The position numbers and the translations under genes are program-made. A model generated the notes under the pieces. The model saw nothing but the letters and a program-made list of their open reading frames with translations, was not told the origin of the DNA and did no database searches. A DNA stretch of 64,000 nucleotides from Amycolatopsis acidiphila (GTDB taxonomy: Bacteria > Actinomycetota > Actinomycetes > Mycobacteriales > Pseudonocardiaceae). The DNA lies in contig NZ_CP090063.1 in the NCBI RefSeq assembly GCF_021391495.1, forward strand, positions 6,324,001 to 6,388,000. The letters run 5' to 3'. Numbering within the stretch: position 1 is the stretch's first letter; every line of letters begins with the position of its first letter. Shown here piece by piece: positions 53,067-61,867 of the stretch.

Positions 53067-53128
53067 CGCAGGCGCCCTCCCGCTCGTGAAGACATATCCC
53101 CTGGTCACACCGTACGCGGGGAACAGCG

Positions 53129-53278
53129 ATGCGACCAGAGACTTCGTCCTGCACACCGGCTGCCGCCGGCGTGACCTCCCAGCTGCGGATCGTCGACGTC
53201 GCCGTGGGCCGTCGCTCCCACGAGCTGCTGTGGCCCTCGGCCCGCGGCGTGATGGGAGGTCTCAGGAACACGGCCTAG
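53129..53278 (+). CDS. Possible 49-residue protein
   Basis: A short open frame in the gap between Ku and the TetR gene, with a GGGGAA site before the ATG. It reads VTSQLRIVDVAVGRRSHELLW in the middle. The family is unknown and it may be chance or a gene remnant. It overlaps the TetR 3' end by four bases. Confidence 0.25.
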   Translation: MRPETSSCTPAAAGVTSQLRIVDVAVGRRSHELLWPSARGVMGGLRNTA

Positions 53279-53835
53279 TTGCGCCGGGCCGCCTCGATGA
53301 GCGTGGCGGCGGCCGTCCGGGCCTGCCGGGCGGGCTCCGTCCGGCCGAAGATCCCGGCCGTGACCATGGCCCCTTCGGCGAGAAGAAGCAGGTGGCCGGC
53401 CAGTTCCGCGGGCAGGCCCGCAGCGGCGGCCAGTTCGCCCAAATAGGCCCGGAACGCCTCCTTGTGGTGGCGGGCCTGCCGCCGGATGCCCTCGGAGACG
53501 CCGCCGAGCTCGCCGTAGGAGTTGATCCACGCGCAGCCGCGGAAGCCCGGCTCGCCGAACCACAGCTCGAGCCAGTCGAAGACGGCGAGCAGGCGGCGCT
53601 CCGGGCCCTCGTAGGTGTCGACGTGCTCGGCCAGCCGAGCGCGCCAGCGGGTGTCACGGCGGTCGAGATAGGCTTCGACCAGCTGCTCCTTGGCGGGAAA
53701 CACCTGGTAGAGACGTTTCAGCGAGACGCCCGACGTGCTGCGGATGTCATCCATGCCCACGGTCTGGATGCCACGGGCGTAGAACAGCTCCTCGGCCGCG
53801 TCGAGCAGCTTCACCTGCGCGGTTTCGCGATCCAT
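53275..53835 (-). CDS. TetR-family transcriptional regulator
   Basis: 186 residues. The DNA-binding domain covers 1-55 with LLDAAEELFYARGIQTVGMD, then the GVSLKRLYQVFPAKEQLV recognition region. The C-terminal half resembles the TetR_C_33-type fold (GCAWINSYGE). I chose the ATG at 53835, which follows AGAAGG; a GTG six bases upstream is also open. No clear target: its neighbours are Ku and an IclR gene. Confidence 0.85.
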   Translation of the reverse strand: MDRETAQVKLLDAAEELFYARGIQTVGMDDIRSTSGVSLKRLYQVFPAKEQLVEAYLDRRDTRWRARLAEHVDTYEGPERRLLAVFDWLELWFGEPGFRGCAWINSYGELGGVSEGIRRQARHHKEAFRAYLGELAAAAGLPAELAGHLLLLAEGAMVTAGIFGRTEPARQARTAAATLIEAARRN

Positions 53836-53874
53836 CTTCACCTTCTACCGGAGAACCTACGTTCTCGACAGTAG

Positions 53875-54621
53875 TCACGCGTGCTCGATGGCGTCCACCG
53901 CCGCGCGCAGCTCCCGCACCAGCGCGGTGACCCGCTGTCCGGAGTAGCGAGCGCTGGGCATCGCGATCGACAACGCGGCGACGCATTCGCCCGCCTTGTC
54001 GCGCACCGGCATCCCGATCGCGTGCAGCCCCGCCTCGGTGCCCTCGGGGTTCGTCGCGTACCCGCGGCGGCGGACCAGCTTCAGCTCGCTCGCCAGCTCG
54101 GCCCACTCGGCGCCGGCCAGGGCGGGCTCCGTCGAGCCGATCCCGTACAACATCGCGACCTCGCCCGGCCTGAGCTGCGCGAGCAGCGCCTTGCCGCCGG
54201 AGGTCCTGGCCGCCGGGAGGATCGTGCCGCGCCGGTCCCCGACGTGCAGGATCTGGTTGGACTCGACACTCGCCACGAACCGCGTCTGCGTGCCGACGCG
54301 CACCACCAGGTTCACCGTCTCCTCGGCGCGCTCGCACAGCCGCTCCATCGCCGGCATGGCCGTGGCCCGCAGCTGCTGCAGGTCACCGGCGAGCGGGGTC
54401 GCCGCGGTGAGCGACGGGCCGGGCAGGTAGCCGTGGCTGTCGTCCTGCTCGGCGAAGCCGCGGTAGACGAGCATCGCGAGCAGCCGGTGCGCGGTGGACC
54501 GCCCGACGCCCAGCTCCGCCGCCGCCTCGGTGACCCGCAGCCTGCCCTGGTCGCGCAGCAGCTGGATCAGCCGCAGGGCGTTGTCCACCGAGTCGAGCGC
54601 GTACGGGGGCTTGTTCTTCAT
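53875..54621 (-). CDS. IclR-family regulator of the gentisate operon
   Basis: 248 residues. The winged helix is in residues 8-65 (LRVTEAAAELGVGRSTAHRLL). The effector domain follows with ARTSGGKALLAQL, the family ligand-pocket motif. Divergent from the gentisate genes with only 47 bases between starts, so it almost certainly controls them. The inducer is probably gentisate or 3-hydroxybenzoate. The frame is open far upstream, but that part overlaps gentisate dioxygenase antisense. Confidence 0.88.
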   Translation of the reverse strand: MKNKPPYALDSVDNALRLIQLLRDQGRLRVTEAAAELGVGRSTAHRLLAMLVYRGFAEQDDSHGYLPGPSLTAATPLAGDLQQLRATAMPAMERLCERAEETVNLVVRVGTQTRFVASVESNQILHVGDRRGTILPAARTSGGKALLAQLRPGEVAMLYGIGSTEPALAGAEWAELASELKLVRRRGYATNPEGTEAGLHAIGMPVRDKAGECVAALSIAMPSARYSGQRVTALVRELRAAVDAIEHA

Positions 54622-54669
54622 AGCAGAATTGTATTCCCACCGAGAAGAACACTTCCTACATTCGAAGGC

Positions 54670-55725
54670 ATGGACGTGGACGAGGCCGCACTGGCGCGGC
54701 TCTACAAGGACTTCGACGCCGAGCACATGATTCCACTGTGGACGCAGACCGGCGAGCTGATGCCGATGTCGCCCACGTCGAAGGCACTGCCCCACGTGTG
54801 GAAGTGGGACACGCTGCTGCCCCTGGCCGAGCGCGCGGGCGCCCTGGTGCCGGTCGGCCGCGGTGGTGAGCGCCGCGCGATCGCGCTGGCCAACCCCGGG
54901 CTCGCCGGACACCCCTACACCACGCCGACGCTGTGGACCGCCATCCAGTACCTCGGCCCGAACGAGGTCGCGCCGGAACACCGGCACAGCCAGAACGCGT
55001 TCCGCTTCGTCGTCGAGGGCGAAGGCGTGTGGACCGTCGTCAACGGCGACCCGGTGGCCATGCGGCGCGGCGACTTCCTGCTCACCCCCGGCTGGCACTT
55101 CCACGGTCACCACAACGAGACCGACCAGCCGATGGCCTGGCTCGACGGCCTGGACATCCCGCTGGTGCACTACACCGACACCGGCTTCTTCGAGTTCGGC
55201 TCCGACAAGGTGACCGACTGGAGCACGCCGGACGTCTCGCGGTCCGAGCGCCTGTGGGCCCACCCCGGGTTGCGCCCACTGTCCGGTTCGGACGCCCGGC
55301 CGAGCTCGCCGATCGCGGCCTACCGCTGGGAGCACACGGATCGCGCGCTGAACGACCAGCTGGCGCTGGAGGACGAGGGGCACCCCGGTGTCGCCGGGCC
55401 GGGGCACGCGGCGGTCCGGTTCACCAACCCGACCACCGGCGGCGACGTCATGCCGACGATCCGCGCCGAGTTCCACCGGTTGCGCGAAGGCGCCGAGACC
55501 GCGACGAAGCGCGAGGTCGGCTCCGCCGTGTGGCAGGTCTTCGACGGCGAGGGCGAGGTGACCCTGGGCGAGAAGGAGATCCGGCTCGGCCGCGGCGACC
55601 TGTTCGTCGTGCCGTCGTGGGTGCCGGTGACCGTGCGCGCGCGGACGCGGCTCGACCTGTTCCGCTTCGCCGACACCCCGATCTTCGTACGCCTGCACCA
55701 GTACCGCGAGGAGACCACCCGATGA
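54670..55725 (+). CDS. Gentisate 1,2-dioxygenase
   Basis: Opens the gentisate ring to maleylpyruvate with Fe(II) and oxygen. 351 residues forming two cupin domains. The N-terminal cupin carries the metal site EHRHSQNAFRFVVEG and the later GWHFHGHHNE. The C-terminal cupin lacks such histidines, as is usual. First gene of a tightly coupled four-gene operon; its stop overlaps the next ATG. Confidence 0.93.
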   Translation: MDVDEAALARLYKDFDAEHMIPLWTQTGELMPMSPTSKALPHVWKWDTLLPLAERAGALVPVGRGGERRAIALANPGLAGHPYTTPTLWTAIQYLGPNEVAPEHRHSQNAFRFVVEGEGVWTVVNGDPVAMRRGDFLLTPGWHFHGHHNETDQPMAWLDGLDIPLVHYTDTGFFEFGSDKVTDWSTPDVSRSERLWAHPGLRPLSGSDARPSSPIAAYRWEHTDRALNDQLALEDEGHPGVAGPGHAAVRFTNPTTGGDVMPTIRAEFHRLREGAETATKREVGSAVWQVFDGEGEVTLGEKEIRLGRGDLFVVPSWVPVTVRARTRLDLFRFADTPIFVRLHQYREETTR

Positions 55726-56543
55726 AGCTGGCCACGATCCGCGTCGACGGCGGTCATGCGGCGGTGCGGGTGGACGCCGACGTCGCGGTCGAAACAGGAG
55801 CCCGCGACGTGCGCGAACTGCTCGGCGACCCCGGCTGGCGCAGCCGGGCGGAAAGCGCTTCCGGGCGCACCCATGACTTGTCCACCGTGGACTATGCACC
55901 GGTGGTGCCCGACCCCGGCAAGATCTTCTGCGTCGGGCTGAACTACCGCAACCACATCCTGGAGATGGGCCGCGAGCTGCCGCGGTACCCGACGCTGTTC
56001 GCGAAGTTCTCCGACGCCCTGATCGGCGCCCGTGACGACATCGCGCTGCCCGCGGTCTCGGACGCGATCGACTGGGAGGCCGAGCTGGCCGTCGTCATCG
56101 GCACGGCCGTGCGCGACGCCGACCGCGAGCAGGCCACGGCGGCGATCGCAGGCTACTCGGTGCTCAACGACGTGACCGCGCGCGACTACCAGTACCGCAC
56201 GAAGGAATGGTTGCAGGGCAAGACGTTCGAGGCCACCACCCCGCTCGGCCCGGTGCTGGTCACCCCCGACGAGCTGCCGTCCGACCTGGAGCTGACCTGC
56301 GAGGTCGACGGCGAGCCGGTGCAGAAGGCCAGTACCTCGGACCTCGTGTTCGACCCGCCGGAGCTGGTCTCCTACATCTCGCGGATCATCACGCTGCGCC
56401 CGGGCGACGTGATCGCGACCGGCACGCCCGGCGGGGTGGGCCATGCCCGCACACCGCCGCGCTACCTCGCCGACGGCAGCGTGCTGACCACCCGGATCAC
56501 CGGTATCGGCGAACTGGTGAACACCGCCAGGGCTAAGCGATGA
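55722..56543 (+). CDS. Fumarylpyruvate hydrolase (FAH family)
   Basis: 273 residues. The fumarylacetoacetase fold shows GLNYRNHILEMG, FAKFSDALIG, the metal ligands in DWEAELAVVIG and GYSVLNDVTARDYQ. It splits fumarylpyruvate to fumarate and pyruvate, the last step of the pathway. Coupled by ATGA overlaps to both neighbours. Confidence 0.92.
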   Translation: MKLATIRVDGGHAAVRVDADVAVETGARDVRELLGDPGWRSRAESASGRTHDLSTVDYAPVVPDPGKIFCVGLNYRNHILEMGRELPRYPTLFAKFSDALIGARDDIALPAVSDAIDWEAELAVVIGTAVRDADREQATAAIAGYSVLNDVTARDYQYRTKEWLQGKTFEATTPLGPVLVTPDELPSDLELTCEVDGEPVQKASTSDLVFDPPELVSYISRIITLRPGDVIATGTPGGVGHARTPPRYLADGSVLTTRITGIGELVNTARAKR

Positions 56544-57226
56544 CGCGGCCGGCGCACCGGCTCGCCTGGGTCGAGGAAGGGGCCCGGCTCTTCCTCGACC
56601 AGCTCGCCGCCGTTCCGGACAGCGCTTTCAGCGAACCGGGCACGTTGCCGGGCTGGACGACCGGGCACCTGGTCGCGCACGTGGGCTACAACGCGAAAGC
56701 GCTCTCCCGGCTCGTGCACTGGGCGCGCACGGGCGAGGAAACGCCGATGTACGAAAGCCCCGAAGCCCGCGACGCGGAGATCGAACAGGGCGCGAAGCTG
56801 TCCGCGGACCGGCTGCGCGCCCTGGTGCGCGAGACCGACGAGCGGCTGCGCGCCGACCTCGCCGAGCTGACGAGGTGGGACGCGGGAGTCCGCACCGCAC
56901 AGGGGAGGCTGGTCCCGGCGACGGAGATCCCGTGGCTGCGCGTCCGTGAGGTGTGGATCCACCTGGTCGACCTGGGCACCGGCGTCACGTTCGAGGATTT
57001 CCCCGCCGAGCTGCTCGACGCGCTGATCACCGACATCGCCACGCTGCGCGAACGCCGTGACCAGGGGCCCGCGCTGGTACTCGAAGCGTCGGACCGCGAG
57101 GACGGCTGGCACATCGAGGTCGCGGGCGCGGAACCGGCCCTCGTGCGCGGGAGCGCCGCCGAGCTGTGCCGCTGGCTCGCCGGCCGCGGCGGGCTCGACG
57201 GACCCGATCTCGCCCGCTGGCTCTGA
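56540..57226 (+). CDS. Maleylpyruvate isomerase, mycothiol-dependent
   Basis: 228 residues, DinB-like four-helix bundle with a C-terminal domain. The likely zinc ligands are H47 (GHLVAHVGYN), E137 and H141 (REVWIHLVDLG). This corresponds to the C. glutamicum enzyme, which uses mycothiol instead of glutathione, consistent with an actinobacterium. Converts maleylpyruvate to fumarylpyruvate. The ATG overlaps the previous stop. Confidence 0.9.
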   Translation: MTRPAHRLAWVEEGARLFLDQLAAVPDSAFSEPGTLPGWTTGHLVAHVGYNAKALSRLVHWARTGEETPMYESPEARDAEIEQGAKLSADRLRALVRETDERLRADLAELTRWDAGVRTAQGRLVPATEIPWLRVREVWIHLVDLGTGVTFEDFPAELLDALITDIATLRERRDQGPALVLEASDREDGWHIEVAGAEPALVRGSAAELCRWLAGRGGLDGPDLARWL

Positions 57227-57247
57227 ACTCCCGGAAGGACGGAAACC

Positions 57248-58402
57248 ATGACCACGGACGTGCTGGTGGCGGGCGGCGGCATCGGCGGCCTTTCCGCGGC
57301 GTACGCGCTCGCGACCGCCGGGCACGAGGTCCGGCTGCTGGAACGGTCGGCGGAGTTCGGCGAGGTCGGCGCGGGCCTGCAACTCGCCCCGAACGCGACC
57401 CGGATCCTGCGCGAATGGGGCCTGCTCGACGAGGTGACGCAGGCGGGCGTGCTCCCCCGGCGGCTGGTGCTCGCCGACGCGGTGAGCGGCGACGAACTCG
57501 TGCACGCCGACCTCACCGGCGGCTTCCAGGAGCGCTACCACGCGCCCTACATCGTGGTGCACCGCAGCGACCTGCACCGCATCCTCGTCGACGCCTGCCG
57601 TCGTGCGGGCGTGCGGCTGGAGACGGGCCGCACGGTCGAGCGCGTGGACAGCACCGAGGACACCGCGTTCACCTACTGTGCCGACGGCACGGTCTTCGAA
57701 AGCCGGATCGCCGTCGCCGCGGACGGGCTGACCTCGAAGCTGCGCCGCGCCGTGGCGGACGACGAGCCGATCTGCTCGGGCTACGTCGCCTACCGGGGCG
57801 CGATCCCGCTGGCGGACATGCCGACCGAGGTCTCCCTCGACGACGTGATCGCCTGGATCGGGCCGCGCTGCCACCTCGTGCAGTACGGGTTGCGGCGCGG
57901 CGAGATGGTCAACCAGGTCGCGGTGTTCGCCAGCCCCGGCTTCGCGCGCGGCGAGATCGAATGGGGTGGGCCGCAGGAGCTGGAAGAGGCGTTCGCGAGC
58001 TGCAGCGAGCACGTCCGGCGGTCGCTGTCGTCGCTGTGGCGCGACCGCCGGTGGCCGATGTACGACCGGCTTCCGGTGCGGGACTGGGTTTCCGGCAGGC
58101 TGGTGCTCACCGGCGACGCCGCGCACCCGATGCTGCAGTACCTCGCGCAGGGTGCGTGCCAGGCGATCGAGGACGCGCACACGCTCGCGGCCGAGGTCGC
58201 CAAGACCGGCGACACGCCGGACTGGGACACCGCGCTCGCGGCGTTCAACGCCGGGCGCGCCCCGCGCACCGCCCGGGTTCAGCGCACCGCCCGGACCTGG
58301 GGCGACATCTGGCACATCGACGGCGTGGGCCGGTTGTTGCGCAACGAGCTCATGACATCTCTGTCCGATGTGTACAGTCACACCGATTGGCTGTACGCGT
58401 GA
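57248..58402 (+). CDS. FAD-dependent aromatic hydroxylase, likely 3-hydroxybenzoate 6-hydroxylase
   Basis: 384 residues. The FAD site is GGGIGGLSAAYAL, with the DG motif in AADGLTSKLRR and the second FAD motif GDAAHPMLQYLAQGACQAIED. Place and family point to para-hydroxylation of 3-hydroxybenzoate to gentisate, feeding the genes upstream; salicylate 5-hydroxylation is less likely for a one-component enzyme. AAGGA lies before the ATG. Its 3' end overlaps the convergent SDR gene by 53 bases. Confidence 0.87.
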   Translation: MTTDVLVAGGGIGGLSAAYALATAGHEVRLLERSAEFGEVGAGLQLAPNATRILREWGLLDEVTQAGVLPRRLVLADAVSGDELVHADLTGGFQERYHAPYIVVHRSDLHRILVDACRRAGVRLETGRTVERVDSTEDTAFTYCADGTVFESRIAVAADGLTSKLRRAVADDEPICSGYVAYRGAIPLADMPTEVSLDDVIAWIGPRCHLVQYGLRRGEMVNQVAVFASPGFARGEIEWGGPQELEEAFASCSEHVRRSLSSLWRDRRWPMYDRLPVRDWVSGRLVLTGDAAHPMLQYLAQGACQAIEDAHTLAAEVAKTGDTPDWDTALAAFNAGRAPRTARVQRTARTWGDIWHIDGVGRLLRNELMTSLSDVYSHTDWLYA

Positions 58403-59321
58403 ACTGGTAGGTGACGCCGGTCAGCCGCTCGGACGCCTGCCACAGCCGCTCCTGCGCGTCCGTGTCGTGCGCCCGGGCATCGGGTTCGACCCGCACCGGA
58501 TGCCCGGTGAACTGCCAGGGCCCGGACGGGCCGTAGAGGTCCCGACCACGAGCCTCGGGATCCGTTGCGGCACGCACCATGGCCAGTGCGGCGATCTCCG
58601 GTTGCTGGAGGAACCAGGAAGTAAGCGCTTTCGCGTGTGGCCCCAGCAGGAACCGGGCGAACGGGTTCAGTTCACGGCCCAACCCGGTGCGCGCGTTGCC
58701 CGGATGGGCGGCGACCGCGACGGTGCTCGCGCCCGCGACCGCCAGCCTGCGCTGCAGGGCGTAGCTGAACATCAGGTTCGCCAGCTTCGATTGGGCGTAG
58801 ACCTTGCCGCTGCGGAACTCGTGTTCGGACTGCAGGTCGTCGAAGTCGATGCGGCCGCGGCGGTGGGCGACGCTGCTGACCGTCACGACGCGCGAGTTCT
58901 CGGCCCGCAGCAGGCGGCCGAGGAGCAGCCCGGTCAAGGCGAACGGCCCGAGGTGGTTGGCGGCGAAGGTCGATTCGAAGCCGTCCTCGGTGAGCTCACG
59001 ATGCGCCCGGAACCCGCCCGCGTTGTTGACGAGCAGGTCGATCCGGTCGTACGCGAGCTGTCCTGCCGCACGCCGGACGGACTCCTGCGACGTGAGATCC
59101 ACCTGCAACGTCGTGACTGTCGCGTCCGGCGTCGCGGCCCGGATGCGCTCCGCGGCGGCCGCGGCCTTGGTGGGGTCGCGGCAGGCGAGCACGACCTCGG
59201 CACCACTGCGGGCGAGGACCGACGCGACCTGGAAGCCCAGTCCGGTGTTCGCACCGGTGACCACCGCGACGCGGCCGTGCTGGCTGGGCACGTCATCGGC
59301 GGTCCAAAGCTGTGGACTCAT
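58350..59321 (-). CDS. Short-chain dehydrogenase/reductase
   Basis: 323 residues, a longer SDR of the retinol-dehydrogenase-like group. The cofactor motif is VVTGANTGLGFQVA, with NNAGG, catalytic Ser in VSSVAHRRG and Y-xxx-K in YAQSK. Substrate unknown. Divergent from a TetR gene with twin operators between them, so probably its target. The last 53 bases lie antisense to the hydroxylase end. Confidence 0.9.
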   Translation of the reverse strand: MSPQLWTADDVPSQHGRVAVVTGANTGLGFQVASVLARSGAEVVLACRDPTKAAAAAERIRAATPDATVTTLQVDLTSQESVRRAAGQLAYDRIDLLVNNAGGFRAHRELTEDGFESTFAANHLGPFALTGLLLGRLLRAENSRVVTVSSVAHRRGRIDFDDLQSEHEFRSGKVYAQSKLANLMFSYALQRRLAVAGASTVAVAAHPGNARTGLGRELNPFARFLLGPHAKALTSWFLQQPEIAALAMVRAATDPEARGRDLYGPSGPWQFTGHPVRVEPDARAHDTDAQERLWQASERLTGVTYQFTRTANRCDCTHRTEMS

Positions 59322-59337
59322 GGGAACCTCCTAGAAT

Positions 59338-59383
59338 CGGGACCAGCGTCCCGCTTCTGTCACGATACGGGACGACCATCCCG
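59338..59383. promoter_or_regulatory. Twin TetR operators
   Basis: CGGGAC-CAGC-GTCCCG (59338-59353) is a perfect dyad and CGGGAC-GACC-ATCCCG (59368-59383) a one-mismatch copy. They are exactly 30 bases centre to centre, about three helical turns, in the 78-base gap between the SDR and TetR starts. Confidence 0.65.
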
Positions 59384-59399
59384 GTTGTCGAGGAGAGGC

Positions 59400-59933
59400 A
59401 TGGCCGAAGAACGACCGTTGCGGGCCGACGCACGGCGCAACCGCACGCGGGTGCTGGAGGTCGCGGCCGAGGTGTTCGCGGCCGAGGGCCTGTCCGTGCC
59501 GGTGCACGAGATCGCGCGCCGGGCGGGGGTGGGCACGGGCACGGTCAGCAGGCACTTCCCGGCGAAGGAGGACCTGTTCGCCGCGATCCTGCTGACTCGG
59601 ATGGAAGAGCTGTCCGTGCGGGCGGATTCGCTGGCACAAGAGGACCCGGCCACGGCGTTCTTCACGTTCTTCACCGCGCTCATCCACGAGGGCGCCTCGA
59701 ACCGCGGCCTGGCGGAAGCGGTCGCGGGCGCGGGGTACGACCTGGACGTGCTCGGCGAGCGCGCGGGCTTCGACGTCTCCGGTCGCGTCCGCGCCCTGCT
59801 CGCCCGGGCGCAGCGGGCGGGCGCGGTGCGGTCCGATGTGGACTACCTGGACGTGAAGGCCCTGATGACGGCGTGCATGGCCCGCGCCACCCCCGCGGCG
59901 ATCGCCGTCGTCTGCGACGGGCTGCGCGCCTGA
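59400..59933 (+). CDS. TetR-family transcriptional regulator of the SDR gene
   Basis: 177 residues. The DNA-binding domain shows VLEVAAEVFAAEGLSVPVHE, then RRAGVGTGTVSRHFPAKEDL. The C-terminal part is of the TetR_C-type seen beside SDR genes. GAGGAGAGG lies directly before the ATG. It probably represses the divergent SDR gene and itself through the twin sites. Confidence 0.88.
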   Translation: MAEERPLRADARRNRTRVLEVAAEVFAAEGLSVPVHEIARRAGVGTGTVSRHFPAKEDLFAAILLTRMEELSVRADSLAQEDPATAFFTFFTALIHEGASNRGLAEAVAGAGYDLDVLGERAGFDVSGRVRALLARAQRAGAVRSDVDYLDVKALMTACMARATPAAIAVVCDGLRA

Positions 59934-59962
59934 CGCGCATCCCGCGGGCCCCGCACGGTTTC

Positions 59963-60418
59963 CTACCCGCCCAGCACGTCCCGCGTCAGCTCGAGGTGGC
60001 CGCGGTGCTGTGCCAGCTCCTCGTACACGTGCTGCAGCGCCGCGCCCTGGGTCCGGCCGATCGTCGTGCCGCGGTAGTGCGCGGGCGGGTCCTCCCGCAA
60101 CGGCGCCCGCAGGTCGGCGGCCGCGACGTCGGCGCGCAGCTGCTTCTTCGCCTGCCCGATCCGCTCGACGAGGTCGGCCACCTTGCCCGAGGCCACGAAC
60201 TCCGCGTCCCGGTCCCGCTCGACCGGACGGCCCGCGACCAGCCGTCCCGCCCAGTAGTCCGCCACCCCCAGGCAGTGCGTCACGATCGCGTAGGGCGAGT
60301 TCGCCCCCGGCAGCTCCGGCCGCCGGTTCGCCAGGTCGTCGCCGAGCTCCTCCAGGACGGCCGCCATGCCGTCGAACGCCCGGTCGGTGAAGTACAGGTA
60401 CTCCTCGGCGGTGATCAC
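59963..60418 (-). CDS. DinB-family (DUF664) protein
   Basis: 151 residues, four-helix bundle with the three-histidine DinB pattern: HCLGVADYWAGR, with later HVYEELAQHRGH. Actinobacterial members are thought to be mycothiol-linked transferases. I chose the GTG at 60418, which has GGAGGGG five bases upstream; the ATG at 60442 has no site. Confidence 0.83.
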   Translation of the reverse strand: MITAEEYLYFTDRAFDGMAAVLEELGDDLANRRPELPGANSPYAIVTHCLGVADYWAGRLVAGRPVERDRDAEFVASGKVADLVERIGQAKKQLRADVAAADLRAPLREDPPAHYRGTTIGRTQGAALQHVYEELAQHRGHLELTRDVLGG

Positions 60419-60493
60419 TCGTCCCCCTCCACGGTCGGCCATCAGGACGTTACGTCATCGTCCGTCGTCCGGATGTGTTCGGCGAGCGCGGGA

Positions 60494-61867
60494 TCAGCCC
60501 GGCAGCAGTTCCGTGACCAGCTGGGTCAGCTGCCGGAGGTTGCGGCACTCGTGCATCGGCACCACTCGGCCGTACTCCAGGGCCGCGGAATCGCCGGTGC
60601 CCCAAGCAGAACGCGGTTCGGGGTTGAGCCAGTGGACGTGCTTGGCGTGGTCGGCGATGTCGCGGACCGCCGCCAGGTTCGGGTCGCCGCCGTTGGTCCG
60701 GCCGTCGCCGAGGATCAGCACCGAGGTGCGCGGTCCGACGGCGTCCAGCCAGCCCTCGACGAAACTGCCGAGCGAGTCGCCGTAGTCGCTGCTCATCCCC
60801 CACCGCGTCAGCCGCGCCTCGGTCATGATGCGCCGGGCCAGCCCCTCGGGATCGGCCGCGCCGGCCGTCACCAGCTCGGTGATCTCATCGGTCAGCTCGA
60901 CGAACGCGAACGTGCGCACCTTGCTGAACTGGTCGGCCAGCGCCTGCACCAGCAACAGCGTGAACTGCGCGAAACCCGCGACCGAGCCCGACATGTCGCA
61001 CAGCAGCACCAGTTCCGGCCTGCCCGGCCGCCGCTCGCGCATCGCCGGGCGCATCGGCACCCCGCCGGTCGCCAGCGACCGGCGAAGCGTGCGGCGCAGG
61101 TCGATCTGCCCGCGCCGGGCCCGCCTGCGGCGCGACGCGAGCCGGGTCGCGAGCTTGCGGGACAACGGCTGGATGGTCCGCCTGAGCTCGGTCAGCTGCT
61201 GGCGGCTGGCGTTGGTGAAGCTGACCAGATCCGTCTGCGGCGCCACGGCGTGCCGCGCGATCCGGTCCCGGCCGCGGTATTCCGCCGTCCGGCGGCGAGC
61301 CTCGGCCTGCACCTGCTCGCGGAACGACGCGATGCGCGACTGCGCCTCCTGACGGGCGAGCGCTTCCCCGAGCCCGTCCCCCTGCTCGCCGCGGATCGCC
61401 GCGAGCACCCGGTTCAGCAACGCGTCCGGGCGCACCCGCTCCAGCGTCTGGTACGCCGACCAGCCGCTCATGCCGCCACCGCCCGAGCCGCCCTCGCCGA
61501 ACGACCCGTACTGGCCGAACACCTCGACGCCGGCCGCCGCCAGCCCCCGCAGCCGTTCGGCGTCGCCCTCGGCGAGCGCCGCGACCAGCGCGTTGCGCAG
61601 CTCGTTCAGATCCGAGGCCTCCGCAGCGGTTTCGGCCGAGCCGACCGCGACGGGAAAGTACAGGTCGAAGAGCGCGTCGAAGGCGGCACGCTGGCCCGAG
61701 CGCCGCAGCACTGTCGCGGCGAGCGCGGCGCGCAGCTGCTCGCGGTCGGCGAGACCGAGCACGTCGACCGCGGCCGCCGCGTCGACCGTCTCGCCGGGTC
61801 CGACGGGAATGCCGTGCTCCCGCAGGGCGCCGACGAACTCGACCAGCCGGTCCGGCAGCCCGCTCAT
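60494..61867 (-). CDS. VWA-domain protein, CoxE-like
   Basis: 457 residues. The C-terminal von Willebrand A domain carries the metal-ion site as LLCDMSGSVAGF and a later ILGDGRTNG. The N-terminal half is helical and charged. CoxE-type proteins work with a MoxR AAA ATPase to mature or load cofactors into other enzymes. The ATPase gene is directly upstream with a four-base overlap; no target enzyme is adjacent. Confidence 0.88.
   Translation of the reverse strand: MSGLPDRLVEFVGALREHGIPVGPGETVDAAAAVDVLGLADREQLRAALAATVLRRSGQRAAFDALFDLYFPVAVGSAETAAEASDLNELRNALVAALAEGDAERLRGLAAAGVEVFGQYGSFGEGGSGGGGMSGWSAYQTLERVRPDALLNRVLAAIRGEQGDGLGEALARQEAQSRIASFREQVQAEARRRTAEYRGRDRIARHAVAPQTDLVSFTNASRQQLTELRRTIQPLSRKLATRLASRRRRARRGQIDLRRTLRRSLATGGVPMRPAMRERRPGRPELVLLCDMSGSVAGFAQFTLLLVQALADQFSKVRTFAFVELTDEITELVTAGAADPEGLARRIMTEARLTRWGMSSDYGDSLGSFVEGWLDAVGPRTSVLILGDGRTNGGDPNLAAVRDIADHAKHVHWLNPEPRSAWGTGDSAALEYGRVVPMHECRNLRQLTQLVTELLPG

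Noticed and set aside
53875..55899. IclR regulator with a 426-residue N-terminal extension
   Set aside because: The extension is antisense to gentisate dioxygenase. The ATG at 54621 gives a normal IclR protein.
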